Origin: an uncultured Eubacteriales bacterium
Lineage (GTDB): Bacteria > Bacillota > Clostridia > Lachnospirales > CAG-274
DNA length: 42,702 nucleotides
NCBI GenBank assembly: GCA_949738935.1
Contig: CATJCJ010000305.1
Location: 1-42,702 of the forward strand
Direction of reading: 5' to 3'
The translations under genes were made by a program, and so were the position numbers. The notes beneath the pieces are model-generated. The model was not told where the DNA came from, searched no databases, and was given only the letters and a program-made list of their open reading frames with translations. The stretch's first letter is position 1; every line of letters begins with the position of its first letter. Shown in pieces: positions 9,284-17,748 of the stretch.

Positions 9284-9330
9284 AATGGAGAATATCAATG
9301 CTGTAAATTATTGATATTCTCCATTTCTTC
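9284..9330. terminator. bidirectional terminator between the helicase and lipoprotein genes
   Basis: A perfect 16-bp stem (AATGGAGAATATCAAT and its complement, 9284-9299 and 9310-9325) encloses a 10-base loop. T-rich sequence follows on the plus strand, and CTCTTTTATA on the minus strand. The flanking genes are convergent. Confidence 0.85.
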
Positions 9331-9343
9331 TTTCTTCTATTGA

Positions 9344-10141
9344 TTATTTGTTCGCAGAAATAATGAGCTTTTTATCAAAAGAAATTAATAAATTCACAAT
9401 ATTACATACAGCACTTTCCGGAATACAGACCATAGCCTGATAATGAAATCCTTTATGATCAATACCTTTAAAATCCATATCGGATAATATTGATTGTTGC
9501 AGGAAATCTGTGGAGATTACTTTCTCGAACATTTGCTTTGTTATATCACTGGCATACAAACATTTCTTCCCCTCATATAGACATATATGCATAATATTGT
9601 CATAATATATATTGTCCATGCTGATACCATCTTCTGAATAGGTGGTTTTTACTACTCTGATTTTAGAGGGATTGATATATACATATGCTCTATAACGAAT
9701 TCCATCAAATGTTACTACACTGTCTTTTTTAGTGACTTCTGTATAAGTTGGAATAACCTCAACCGGCTTTCCGGAGAAGGCTAATGAATCATTGGGATCT
9801 TCTGATTTGTGGAGTTTTACAATATTATCTGCTAAGGAATGGAACGAAAAGGTATACTCTGTTTGCTTATCAATCTGATAACGTGTCTGTTCATTTCCAT
9901 AGGTATAAAGAGTGTCCTTTATTACTTTAAAGTATATGGGGGCGCTCTGTGAATCTGCATAATAAATAGTATCACCTTTGATTCGCATTAAAGGAATATC
10001 ACTTTCGTCATCAAGCCAGATTCCTTGTAATAGTTGTTTGGCTTTGATGTCTTCATTTTGTTCCGAAGAGTTTTGTCTTTGGGTGTTATTACACGCCATA
10101 AGCAAGACCGTCAACAACGATATCGCTATGTATTTAATCAT
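9344..10141 (-). CDS. lipoprotein resembling the DUF4738 family, function unknown
   Basis: The 265-residue protein has a clear lipoprotein signal, MIKYIAISLLTVLLMACNN, with the lipid-modified cysteine at 17. The mature part alternates short beta strands (IWLDDESDIPLMRIKGDTIYYAD, then YFKVIKDTLYTYG), a pattern seen in lipocalin-like and DUF4738-type Bacteroidetes lipoproteins. I recognise only the general type and no catalytic motif. It lies just after ugd on the same strand but has its own -7 box (10157-10164), so it is probably not a functional part of the polysaccharide operon. It is expected at the inner face of the outer membrane or on the cell surface. Confidence 0.6.
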   Translation of the reverse strand: MIKYIAISLLTVLLMACNNTQRQNSSEQNEDIKAKQLLQGIWLDDESDIPLMRIKGDTIYYADSQSAPIYFKVIKDTLYTYGNEQTRYQIDKQTEYTFSFHSLADNIVKLHKSEDPNDSLAFSGKPVEVIPTYTEVTKKDSVVTFDGIRYRAYVYINPSKIRVVKTTYSEDGISMDNIYYDNIMHICLYEGKKCLYASDITKQMFEKVISTDFLQQSILSDMDFKGIDHKGFHYQAMVCIPESAVCNIVNLLISFDKKLIISANK

Positions 10142-10156
10142 TTATTTAGTTTTGTG

Positions 10157-10164
10157 CAAAAATA
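10157..10164 (-). promoter_or_regulatory. -7 box for the DUF4738-like lipoprotein gene
   Basis: On the minus strand the bases read TATTTTTG, matching TAnnTTTG, 15 bases before the ATG. A possible -33 (ATTG, within the end of ugd) lies 21 bases upstream. This gives a very short leader. Confidence 0.5.
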
Positions 10165-10177
10165 CACAATTATCTTC

Positions 10178-11491
10178 TTATTTCCCAATACAATGGTATA
10201 TGAATCCTAGTTCTTCCATTTCTTTTTTCTCATAGATGTTACGACCATCTAAAACAATTTGTTGTGCCATTGTTTTTTTGATTACTGCCCATGAAGGTAA
10301 CCGAAACTCTTTCCATTCGGTAACTAACATCAGAACGTCTGCATCAAGTACAGCATCATACATATCACGTGCATAATATATAGTGTCCCCTATCCTTCTT
10401 TTACATTCTTCCATGGCAGCGGGATCATATGCCCTGATATTACATCCGGCCTGCTGCAACTTATCTATAAGTACCAGTACTGGAGCTTCACGCATGTCAT
10501 CTGTTTCCGGTTTGAAAGCAAGTCCCCAGATAGCAATTGTTTTATTTTGCAAATCATTGCCAAATAGTTTCTGAAGTTTATCAAATAAAGCACTTTTCTG
10601 TATTTCATTCACTTCCTCTACAGCACGGAGCACACGCATATCATATCCATTTTGCTCTGCAGTCTTTATCAACGCTTTCACATCTTTCGGGAAACAAGAT
10701 CCTCCATATCCTATTCCCGGATAAAGGAATTTACGTCCGATACGAGTATCTGAACCAATACCGCTGCGTACCATATTTACATCGGCTCCTACAAGTTCAC
10801 AAAGATTTGCTATATCGTTCATGAAGCTGATACGGGTAGCGAGCATTGAATTTGCTGCGTATTTAGTCATTTCTGCAGAAGGAATATCCATAAAGATCAC
10901 CCGGAAGTTATTTAATAAGAACGGTTTATAGAGTTTACTCATGAGTTTCTTTGCACGTTCCGACTCTACTCCCACTACCACACGATCCGGACTCATAAAG
11001 TCACTGATGGCATTTCCTTCTTTTAGGAATTCAGGGTTTGAAGCAACGTCAAATTCTATTTTGACTCCTCTTTTATCCAGTTCTTCTTGAATGGCATTAC
11101 GGACTTTCTGAGCTGTCCCTACCGGTACAGTACTTTTGGTAACTACCAGTTTATATTTATTCATATTACGCCCGATTGTATGGGCTACGGCAAGGACGTA
11201 ACTGAGATCAGCACTACCGTCTTCATCGGGAGGTGTACCTACTGCACTAAAAATCACTTCTACATCATTTAAGCAACTTTCCAATGATGTTGTAAATCGC
11301 AATCGTTTTGACTTTGTATTCCGGAGTACCATTTCTTCCAACCCCGGTTCATAAATAGGAATGATACCTTTTTTTAATGTTTCTATTTTTTCACTGTTAG
11401 TATCAACACAAGTTACATCTACACCTATTTCAGCAAAACAAGTTCCTGTAACCAAACCTACATATCCGGTCCCTACAATTGCAATTTTCAT
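10178..11491 (-). CDS. ugd: UDP-glucose 6-dehydrogenase
   Basis: The 437-residue protein oxidises UDP-glucose to UDP-glucuronate with two NAD+. The N-terminal Rossmann motif is GTGYVG (7-12), the hinge sequence is PEFLKEGNAISDFMSPDRVVVG (about 153-174), and the catalytic cysteine is in GYGGSCFPKD (Cys266). The C-terminal nucleotide domain includes WGLAFKPETDDMREAP near 328. A nucleotide-sugar dehydrogenase of related specificity cannot be fully excluded, but the length and motifs fit Ugd. It is the last gene of the polysaccharide operon, 24 bases after rfbC, and would provide glucuronic acid or its derivatives for the repeat unit. Confidence 0.93.
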   Translation of the reverse strand: MKIAIVGTGYVGLVTGTCFAEIGVDVTCVDTNSEKIETLKKGIIPIYEPGLEEMVLRNTKSKRLRFTTSLESCLNDVEVIFSAVGTPPDEDGSADLSYVLAVAHTIGRNMNKYKLVVTKSTVPVGTAQKVRNAIQEELDKRGVKIEFDVASNPEFLKEGNAISDFMSPDRVVVGVESERAKKLMSKLYKPFLLNNFRVIFMDIPSAEMTKYAANSMLATRISFMNDIANLCELVGADVNMVRSGIGSDTRIGRKFLYPGIGYGGSCFPKDVKALIKTAEQNGYDMRVLRAVEEVNEIQKSALFDKLQKLFGNDLQNKTIAIWGLAFKPETDDMREAPVLVLIDKLQQAGCNIRAYDPAAMEECKRRIGDTIYYARDMYDAVLDADVLMLVTEWKEFRLPSWAVIKKTMAQQIVLDGRNIYEKKEMEELGFIYHCIGK

Positions 11492-11515
11492 ATTTTGATG
11501 TTTTGTTTGAATGGA

Positions 11516-12064
11516 TTATACGAAATATTCAGCTTCTTGAAAAGTTTTAGCTTGTTTGTCCTTCTCAGACATAATAACTTGAGACTCAGCTATAGGCCAA
11601 TCAATAGCCAATGACGTGTCACAATATAATAAAGATGCTTCTGCTTGTGGAGTATATACATTATCCACTTTGTAAGTAAAAATAGCTTCTTCACTTAACA
11701 CCAAAAAACCATGAGCAAATCCACGTGGAATAAAAAACTGGCGTTTATTTTCTTCGGTTAGTAAAACACTGGCGTGCTTCCCAAATGTAGGTGATGATTT
11801 TCGTAAATCTACTGCTACATCAAGTACTTCTCCTTTTATGACACGTACCAGTTTTGCCTGGCTATATTCCCCTTTTTGATAATGTAAACCACGCAATACA
11901 CCGAATGATGATTTAGATTCATTATCCTGTATAAAATTTACTGGCCCAATGTATTTTTCAAACTCTTCTTTTTTAAAAGCTTCCATAAAATATCCTCTAC
12001 TATCAGAAAATACTTTAGGTTCTATTAACCATACGCCATCAATTTCTGTCTGTATGTAATTCAT
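11516..12064 (-). CDS. rfbC: dTDP-4-dehydrorhamnose 3,5-epimerase
   Basis: From the ATG at 12064 the protein has 182 residues; the ORF track begins at an upstream TTG whose bases overlap the preceding stop. The cupin-fold epimerase motifs are DSRGYFMEAF (21-30), VLRGLHYQ with catalytic His61, and IFTYKVDNVY with Tyr131. It converts dTDP-4-keto-6-deoxyglucose to dTDP-4-keto-rhamnose, the third step to dTDP-rhamnose. The partner genes rfbA, rfbB and rfbD are not in the window, so precursors must come from elsewhere in the genome. The wzi-like gene ends two bases before its start, so translation is tightly coupled. Confidence 0.93.
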   Translation of the reverse strand: MNYIQTEIDGVWLIEPKVFSDSRGYFMEAFKKEEFEKYIGPVNFIQDNESKSSFGVLRGLHYQKGEYSQAKLVRVIKGEVLDVAVDLRKSSPTFGKHASVLLTEENKRQFFIPRGFAHGFLVLSEEAIFTYKVDNVYTPQAEASLLYCDTSLAIDWPIAESQVIMSEKDKQAKTFQEAEYFV

Positions 12065-12066
12065 TA

Positions 12067-13491
12067 TCAAAAACTTTTGTGAATCTTTAATTGAAACCCC
12101 AAATTATCACCATATATATCTCCAATATCAAAAGCTGTGGAACCGGTAAAGCTCCAACCTCGCCATTTACTTGGAATATATTTAAACTCTGCAAAGGTAG
12201 AAAAATTTTCTAAAATTTCAGGGATTGGTTTAAATGGGGTCCCCCAAGTACGATTGAAGGAAAGCTTTGCACGGTAGGTCCATTCAGAAGTAATATCTCC
12301 ACTCCAACCAAGATGAATCGCTTGTACACGATTATATAAAAATGCTAAATCTCCGTTTTTATTATATATAGGTGAAGTAATTAATGGATTACCTATACTC
12401 ATACCCCAATGTGTCCATCCTGGATACCAACCATTGTTGTAGTAATCATCAGCTCCTCCTGTTTTTTTTATAATAGAATTATCTAATCCATGTAATGGTC
12501 CACTTTGATTAGTAGTCTGGTAATATTCTAAAATAATACCATTAATAGCTTGTGTCTTTAAGTTCTTATATTCTATTCCCCAAAGTCCATCTAATCCATT
12601 TTGCTTTCCCATTCCAGAGAAATCATCATAATAATTTTCTAAATAGATACTAAATGATGTTTCTTTGCAATTGTATGTTAATCTAAAATGCTCACTTCCC
12701 ATATAGTTACCTTGATACCACGATTTATCTCCTTCAGCATTATCACCTCCTCCTTGAGGGATTAATGCATGGATATAATCTTTCCACCCATTACCTAAAT
12801 CACCTTCATCTGATCCTCCTACTTTATATCCTCCAAACTGATCATCTAAACTCATTCCTAAATCAAATTGCCATTTCCCTTGAGGTTTGCCAAAGCGGAA
12901 AAAAAAACTTTTATGATGATATTTTATTTTCTTTGTATAAAAATATTCCTTTCCTACATTCCTTTCTTGGTATTTTGTATCAGTGAACCAACCATATGAG
13001 AGTTCTGCTTTAACCTGAATTTTAGGAGCAATATGTATATAATCAAAGATTCCAATTGATATTTGAGGTAGTGGTCTTGCATTTCCTGACCATGTTAATC
13101 CTCCACTACTTAGTTGTTGATTTAGTAACGGAGAGTCCATTTCTCTGCTTCCTATCCATAAGCCAATCCATTTATAGCGAATATCAGCATAGGCTTGTTG
13201 TATAATAAAGGTTGAGGTAAAACCTGTTGCTGCAACGATATCAATTCCTCCTTTTAGTTGCCAAGCATGGGTTGTGTTCTTATAAAATGCCCCCCCTCTA
13301 ATATAGGTATTATTATTAATAGAAGATACCCCATGTGTATTGCTTACTTGCCATAAAGGAGTATTTTTACCAGCATGAACAGTTGCACCATACTCTGCAA
13401 ATGTACTAAAATTTTGGGCATATACGTAATCTCCTACTATTAGAAGGATTAAAAAAGAAAAAGTTATATATTTATTAGAGCTACTACACAT
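12067..13491 (-). CDS. Wzi-family capsule assembly outer-membrane protein
   Basis: The 474-residue protein starts with a signal peptide (hydrophobic 9-24, cleavage after VYA-Q is plausible). The rest is rich in aromatic, alternating beta strands (for example WIGLWIGSREMDSPLL, FRLTYNCKETSFSIYLENYYDDFSG), as expected of a beta barrel, and ends in FQLKIHKSF with a terminal Phe that fits the outer-membrane assembly signal. The order of motifs (SSGGLTWSGNARPLPQI, GWTHWGMSIGNPL) resembles the Bacteroidetes Wzi family (Caps_assemb_Wzi). Wzi in E. coli holds group 1 capsule at the surface. It sits between the initiating transferase and rfbC in the operon. Confidence 0.85.
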   Translation of the reverse strand: MCSSSNKYITFSFLILLIVGDYVYAQNFSTFAEYGATVHAGKNTPLWQVSNTHGVSSINNNTYIRGGAFYKNTTHAWQLKGGIDIVAATGFTSTFIIQQAYADIRYKWIGLWIGSREMDSPLLNQQLSSGGLTWSGNARPLPQISIGIFDYIHIAPKIQVKAELSYGWFTDTKYQERNVGKEYFYTKKIKYHHKSFFFRFGKPQGKWQFDLGMSLDDQFGGYKVGGSDEGDLGNGWKDYIHALIPQGGGDNAEGDKSWYQGNYMGSEHFRLTYNCKETSFSIYLENYYDDFSGMGKQNGLDGLWGIEYKNLKTQAINGIILEYYQTTNQSGPLHGLDNSIIKKTGGADDYYNNGWYPGWTHWGMSIGNPLITSPIYNKNGDLAFLYNRVQAIHLGWSGDITSEWTYRAKLSFNRTWGTPFKPIPEILENFSTFAEFKYIPSKWRGWSFTGSTAFDIGDIYGDNLGFQLKIHKSF

Positions 13492-13494
13492 TAA

Positions 13495-14136
13495 TTATCG
13501 TTTTATCATTACTCCAATAGTACGAAGCATTATTTTTATATCCAAGAAAAGTGACCAATGTTGAATATACCATATGTCATAATTAACGCGCATCTTTACT
13601 CTTTCAATATTTCTTTCTCCACGAAGACCGTTTACTTGTGCCCATCCTGTAATTCCAGGTTTTACAGCATAACGTAAATAATAAGTGTCAATAGCATTCA
13701 TATATTCTTCGTCATGCACTAACATATGTGGCCTTGGACCAATAATTGACATATCTCCTTTTAGAACATTCCAAAATTGGGGTAATTCATCAATACTTGT
13801 CATTCGAAGGAAATTACCTAATAAATATCTGTTCTGATTAGGATCTACAAATTCATCTGATTTATTTTGAGCATCCATTGTCCTAAATTTATAACATGTG
13901 AATATTTTTCCATTTTTTCCAGTCCTTTTTTGACTAAAAAAAATAGGTCCGGGCATCCAAATTTTAATACAACTCCCTATAATTATATATATCCATGGAA
14001 AAAATATCACCAGGACTATCAAAGCAGCTATAATATCAAAAAAACGTTTTATCATTCTGCAACTATTCCGCGTAAGCGGAGTATTATTTAATAGAATATG
14101 TGTATTCATTTGTAGATATAACGTATCTATATTCAT
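13495..14136 (-). CDS. short polyprenyl-phosphate sugar-1-phosphate transferase (initiating enzyme)
   Basis: This 213-residue protein belongs to the bacterial sugar transferase family (PglC/WbaP catalytic domain). After about 27 N-terminal residues come KRFFDIIAALIVLVIFFPW (re-entrant membrane helix), then GPIFFSQKRTGKNGKIFTCYKFRTMD, LRMTSIDELPQFWNVLKGDMSIIGPRP and RYAVKPGITGWAQVNGLRG. These hold the family's conserved DE pair and PRP motif. It transfers a sugar-1-phosphate from a UDP-sugar to undecaprenyl phosphate, starting the repeat unit. It has only the catalytic domain and lacks the large N-terminal membrane/CoA-binding-like part of WbaP, so it is a small monotopic type. The sugar is not predictable. 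Confidence 0.9.
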   Translation of the reverse strand: MNIDTLYLQMNTHILLNNTPLTRNSCRMIKRFFDIIAALIVLVIFFPWIYIIIGSCIKIWMPGPIFFSQKRTGKNGKIFTCYKFRTMDAQNKSDEFVDPNQNRYLLGNFLRMTSIDELPQFWNVLKGDMSIIGPRPHMLVHDEEYMNAIDTYYLRYAVKPGITGWAQVNGLRGERNIERVKMRVNYDIWYIQHWSLFLDIKIMLRTIGVMIKR

Positions 14137-14147
14137 TATATTGTTTT

Positions 14148-15239
14148 TTATACTAATGAATCATAAATATCTTTCGTTTGTTTGGATATACAATCCCAAT
14201 TATATAGCGTCATATTATATATACGAGAAGAGTGTTTCAGTTTTAATTTTGCTTCTAATTTATTTTTTAGGTCTTGTGAATCTCCACACTTAAAATAACA
14301 TGTAGTGGGTAAATCTACTTCTATATTGGCTGGGATATCACTTACTAACACATCACAGTTTAAATTCATAGCTTCTAACAGAGATATTGGAAGTCCTTCG
14401 TGATACGATGGTAAGACAAATAAACGTGCATAGTTATATAACTGAGCCAGCTTATCTTTTTGTATAAAACCTGTTAATACAACATTCTGTTCTTGGGCCA
14501 TTTTTTTTAATAATAGAGAATATTGATCTTCATGGTCTGCATCACCTGCAATCACCAATTTTATATTTTTATTCTCGAGTTTTTTGTATACGTCCAATAA
14601 TAAATCAAATCCTTTTTCTTTGACGAAACGTCCGACGGCCAAAATATAAGTATACTTTTCTAATCCTAACTGTGTAAGATAGTTATCATTTAACTGCGGA
14701 TATGTGAGGTTTACTCCGTTATACACAAGAGAAATGTTCTTCTGCATAGGATATTTTTTGTGAATTAGTTCATGAATATGTTTGGATATAACAATTACAT
14801 GATTAGCATATTTTACCCCCCATTTTTCTCCAAGTCTTAAAATTATTTTAGAAAACCTTCCCCATTTTTTTCGATCATAATCAGGACCGTGATGTGTCAT
14901 TACGGCTTTCATTCCTAATAATCTAACAATTGGTATTATTAGAGATGGGCCAACTGCATGGATGTGTACAATATCTGCATGAATTTTACGTGCATAAAGT
15001 ACTGCAATAAATGTATGTGTAAAAGCTTCTAAATGTTTTCCTGATAGAGTTAGAATGTCTTTAATAACCACCCCTTTATAATTATATACCTCATTCTTCA
15101 TTGACACATATTGAGGTCTACGTACAATGATGACTTGATGTTTGTCATCTACAATACGTGGAAACAATTCTTCGCAATGTGTTTCTATTCCTCCCTGAAT
15201 TTCAGGTATTCCTCTTGTACCAGTAACTACTATTTTCAT
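14148..15239 (-). CDS. GT4-type glycosyltransferase
   Basis: From the ATG at 15239 the protein has 363 residues. This start overlaps the radical SAM stop by four bases (ATGA) and gives the typical opening MKIVVTGTRGIPEIQGGIETHCEELFP. The ORF track start is 48 bases further up inside the neighbour. GT-B features are the N-terminal GGIETHCEEL donor-side loop, VHIHAVGPSLIIP, MTHHGPDYDRKKW, ILAVGRFVKEKGFDLLLDV at about 195-220 and the EGLPISLLEAM E-x7-E motif near 300. The opening is that of DUF1972/GT4 rhamnosyl- or galactosyltransferase relatives. Donor and acceptor are unknown. Confidence 0.88.
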   Translation of the reverse strand: MKIVVTGTRGIPEIQGGIETHCEELFPRIVDDKHQVIIVRRPQYVSMKNEVYNYKGVVIKDILTLSGKHLEAFTHTFIAVLYARKIHADIVHIHAVGPSLIIPIVRLLGMKAVMTHHGPDYDRKKWGRFSKIILRLGEKWGVKYANHVIVISKHIHELIHKKYPMQKNISLVYNGVNLTYPQLNDNYLTQLGLEKYTYILAVGRFVKEKGFDLLLDVYKKLENKNIKLVIAGDADHEDQYSLLLKKMAQEQNVVLTGFIQKDKLAQLYNYARLFVLPSYHEGLPISLLEAMNLNCDVLVSDIPANIEVDLPTTCYFKCGDSQDLKNKLEAKLKLKHSSRIYNMTLYNWDCISKQTKDIYDSLV

Positions 15240-16255
15240 TTTTTGTTTAATTCTATTGAAATGGGCTTTCCTATTATGACATTCCATTTATTACGAACAA
15301 CCCATTGTAGTGGATAATAAATATATTTTTTCATTACAGGTGAAGCTGTACCTACCATCCAGCATTTTTTGGGGCAGTTTTTTACTTTCTGTCGAACCTT
15401 TTGAGCTTGTTCACTTTGCCATATTTCGTTAAAATTAGTTACTTTTTTAATGTTACCCATGCTTTCTTTCCAAATTTTTTCCTCAAGTCCATTACATGGG
15501 TAAACTTCTCCATATGGGTCAACAAAAAAATTTACTAATCCCGCTTCACAAGGGAGAAGTCTAGGATTATCTTGGATGTAGTTAATTAATCCCATATTAA
15601 AATAAGCTCTAAACCAAGATTTGGGATGTTTTTCTTTTAATTGCCATTTTATTAAGGTTTCGAAATCATTGCATACTTCTTTTTTGTTTATTATGTAATT
15701 ATCTTCTTTATGAAAATAATAAGAATTATGGAATGCAGCTGTAGCAAATTCCATACCTAATGATTTAGAAAGTTGATAAAGTGACAACATATCTGCTGAA
15801 TTATGGTTAGATACTGTAATACCAAATCCAATATCTTTTATTCCCATTTCTTTCAATTGTAGTAAAGTACGTAAACCTTTATCAAATCCTCCTGTACGCC
15901 CACGAAGATTGTCGTTCTTCTGTGATAATCCTTCAATACTTATACGTATTCCTATTTTAGGGAAGCGTTTCGCCATTTTCAGTATACGATCTTCAAACCA
16001 ACCTGATGTTGAAATAACAACTCTTTGAGATTTCCGAAAACATATTTTTATAATTTCTTCTAAGTCTTCTCGTATAAAAGGTTCTCCTCCTGTAATATTT
16101 ATAAATTTTACAGAAGGCAGTTTTTCTATTTCTGCAAGAGTAATTTCTTTATCTTTTAATGTTGGGTATTTCCAAATATTACACATTTGACATTGCATAG
16201 GACATCGATAGGTAACAATGATGCACATATCCGTAGGATTAGGTATAGTAGCCAT
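15236..16255 (-). CDS. radical SAM protein with SPASM-like C-terminus in the polysaccharide operon
   Basis: The 339-residue protein has the radical SAM cluster motif CPMQCQMC (Cys18, Cys22, Cys25), then INITGGEPFIREDLEEI (SAM contact GGEP near 55-58), VVISTSGW and IRISIEGL, all in normal positions of the TIM-barrel core. A C-terminal cysteine set, LPCEAGLVNFFVDPYGEVYPCNG and CPKKCWM, resembles a SPASM/twitch extension for extra Fe-S clusters. Relatives include sactipeptide and quinone maturases as well as many unassigned enzymes. It overlaps the next glycosyltransferase by four bases, so it is translationally coupled to it; a role in modifying a sugar or lipid carrier is only an inference. 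The ATG at 16255 is the only plausible start. Confidence 0.85.
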   Translation of the reverse strand: MATIPNPTDMCIIVTYRCPMQCQMCNIWKYPTLKDKEITLAEIEKLPSVKFINITGGEPFIREDLEEIIKICFRKSQRVVISTSGWFEDRILKMAKRFPKIGIRISIEGLSQKNDNLRGRTGGFDKGLRTLLQLKEMGIKDIGFGITVSNHNSADMLSLYQLSKSLGMEFATAAFHNSYYFHKEDNYIINKKEVCNDFETLIKWQLKEKHPKSWFRAYFNMGLINYIQDNPRLLPCEAGLVNFFVDPYGEVYPCNGLEEKIWKESMGNIKKVTNFNEIWQSEQAQKVRQKVKNCPKKCWMVGTASPVMKKYIYYPLQWVVRNKWNVIIGKPISIELNKK

Positions 16256-16369
16256 TTCTTTACTTTCTTTTGTTAGTCACTTATTAAATTGTTATTTTAA
16301 TCTAAACGTAAAAAAACGATAAAAATTATATTATTCATATGAAATTTTGCATAAATATATATTTAGTAG

Positions 16370-16500
16370 ACTTTTGATTTCTGTAAGTATCCGATAAGGT
16401 GCACTGTATCAAATGGTTATATACTCGAAGCGGGAGATGCAGACATTTAGTATAGTGCACTTTATCGGATACTTACGATTTATCAAAGAATATCAAAAGT
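16370..16500. repeat. 131-bp nested inverted-repeat element between two operon genes
   Basis: Two 26-base arms (16383-16408 and 16451-16476) match as inverted repeats at 24 of 26 positions; the two differences are G-T pairs in the plus-strand reading, for example core GTGCAC and end GTAAGTATCCGATAA. A 42-base spacer separates them. A second perfect pair, ACTTTTGAT (16370-16378) and ATCAAAAGT (16492-16500), frames the whole. No T run follows on either strand, so it is not a standard terminator. It fills the middle of the 299-base gap 16256-16554, the longest intergenic stretch in the polysaccharide operon. No other gene or tRNA is seen in that gap. A MITE-like insertion or an operon-internal RNA hairpin are both possible. 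Confidence 0.7.
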
Positions 16501-16554
16501 TAATTCATTACATATCAGGAAATAAATTTATTTTTAAAGGATGAGTAAGTTAAT

Positions 16555-17748
16555 TTATGATTCAAATTCATTTAAATAATCATTTGAAATTATGTCCCAA
16601 CTATATTTTTGTTCTATACAATTTCGTGCTTGCAGACTTTGAAACTTTTGTTTTTTTTCATCTAGAATAAAGGATATTTTTTTCAAAAAATCTGTTTCAT
16701 CTTCATAACATATACATCCGGATTTACCACTGTTAGGTAATTGTAAGCCTGATTTTGCACTAACTAAGACAGGAGTACCTGCAGACATTGCTTCTAAAAT
16801 AACTAGGCTAAACCCTTCTAAAGTAGAAGGAAAAATAAATGCTTTTGCTATGTTGTAGTATTCATTCAATTTTTTACCAGGTTGCAATTCTCCTACATAA
16901 ACAACTTGTTTACTAATATTATTGGTAAGAGAGAAACTATCTATAGCAGCTTTATAATTAGCTTCGATGATTCCACCTGCATATAAATAAATAATATCTT
17001 GATTTTCTTTCATTAATGGTAATAATAATTTAATAGCGGTGAGTTGATTCTTCCGTTCGCATACAGAACCCGCTTGAAAAAGTACATATTTATTTTCTAT
17101 ATTCAATTTTTTTAATATATTTTCTTTCTCAGTTTTTTCTAATGGATAGTATATATTTGTATTCACTCCATTTGCAATTAAATTTATTTTATTAGGATCA
17201 ATATTGAATTGTTGAGTAAGATGTTCTTGTGTTTTTTTATTTAAAACAAAGACTTTATCTGCATGCTGACAACAATAGATTTCTTGAAAATAGCGCTTAT
17301 ATACTATGTTCTTAATTTGCTCCCATTGTCCTTGCCAAATATAGCTGTGGTTTGTATATACAATAGTAATTCTTTTGCGTATTTTAGTTGAAGTTAATTT
17401 TAAGAAAAAATATAGATTATATTGGTTGTGAAAATGTAATATAATATTCTCTGATTGTTTAGAAAGCAACCGATGTAACTTATAAGTTAGCGATATAGAA
17501 TATAATACACGTTTTATTTTATGAATAATCCCCAGTTTTATATCTGTGGAAGTGAAAAAATGAGGAATATATGTTTCAATGATAGGTAAAGAAGTAATAT
17601 CTCTATTTTTATCTTTAATATCTATAATAGTAACATCGAGTTTTAACCTTAACATAGATTTTGTTAACTCTTCTACTACTATTTCTGTGGCTGCTCCCAT
17701 TTTCGCTGGAATGGAAGTGTATCCTGTTGCAACCTCAAATATTTTCAT
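16555..17748 (-). CDS. GT4-type glycosyltransferase
   Basis: Start taken at the ATG at 17748 (397 residues, MKIFEVATGYTSIPAKMGAATEIVVEEL); the track's start is an upstream GTG. It overlaps the preceding gene by 14 bases. GT-B pattern: N-terminal PAKMGAATEIVVEELTK acceptor loop, ILHFHNQYNLYFFLKL, VYTNHSYIWQGQW, NKINLIANGVNTNIYYP, VLFQAGSVCERKNQLTAIKLLLPL and the donor motif STLEGFSLVILEAMSAGTPVL near 318-338. It would add one sugar of the repeat unit at the cytoplasmic membrane face. Codon use is strongly AT-biased, like its neighbours. Specificity unknown. Confidence 0.87.
   Translation of the reverse strand: MKIFEVATGYTSIPAKMGAATEIVVEELTKSMLRLKLDVTIIDIKDKNRDITSLPIIETYIPHFFTSTDIKLGIIHKIKRVLYSISLTYKLHRLLSKQSENIILHFHNQYNLYFFLKLTSTKIRKRITIVYTNHSYIWQGQWEQIKNIVYKRYFQEIYCCQHADKVFVLNKKTQEHLTQQFNIDPNKINLIANGVNTNIYYPLEKTEKENILKKLNIENKYVLFQAGSVCERKNQLTAIKLLLPLMKENQDIIYLYAGGIIEANYKAAIDSFSLTNNISKQVVYVGELQPGKKLNEYYNIAKAFIFPSTLEGFSLVILEAMSAGTPVLVSAKSGLQLPNSGKSGCICYEDETDFLKKISFILDEKKQKFQSLQARNCIEQKYSWDIISNDYLNEFES

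Noticed and set aside
12765-12986. Plus-strand 73-residue ORF within the wzi-like gene
   Set aside because: Shadow frame in AT-rich coding DNA with no promoter.
16383-16476. Invertible capsule promoter of the Mpi type
   Set aside because: The arms flank only 42 bases, too short for the usual invertible promoter segments, no TAnnTTTG box lies in the spacer, and the element is inside an operon rather than at its start.
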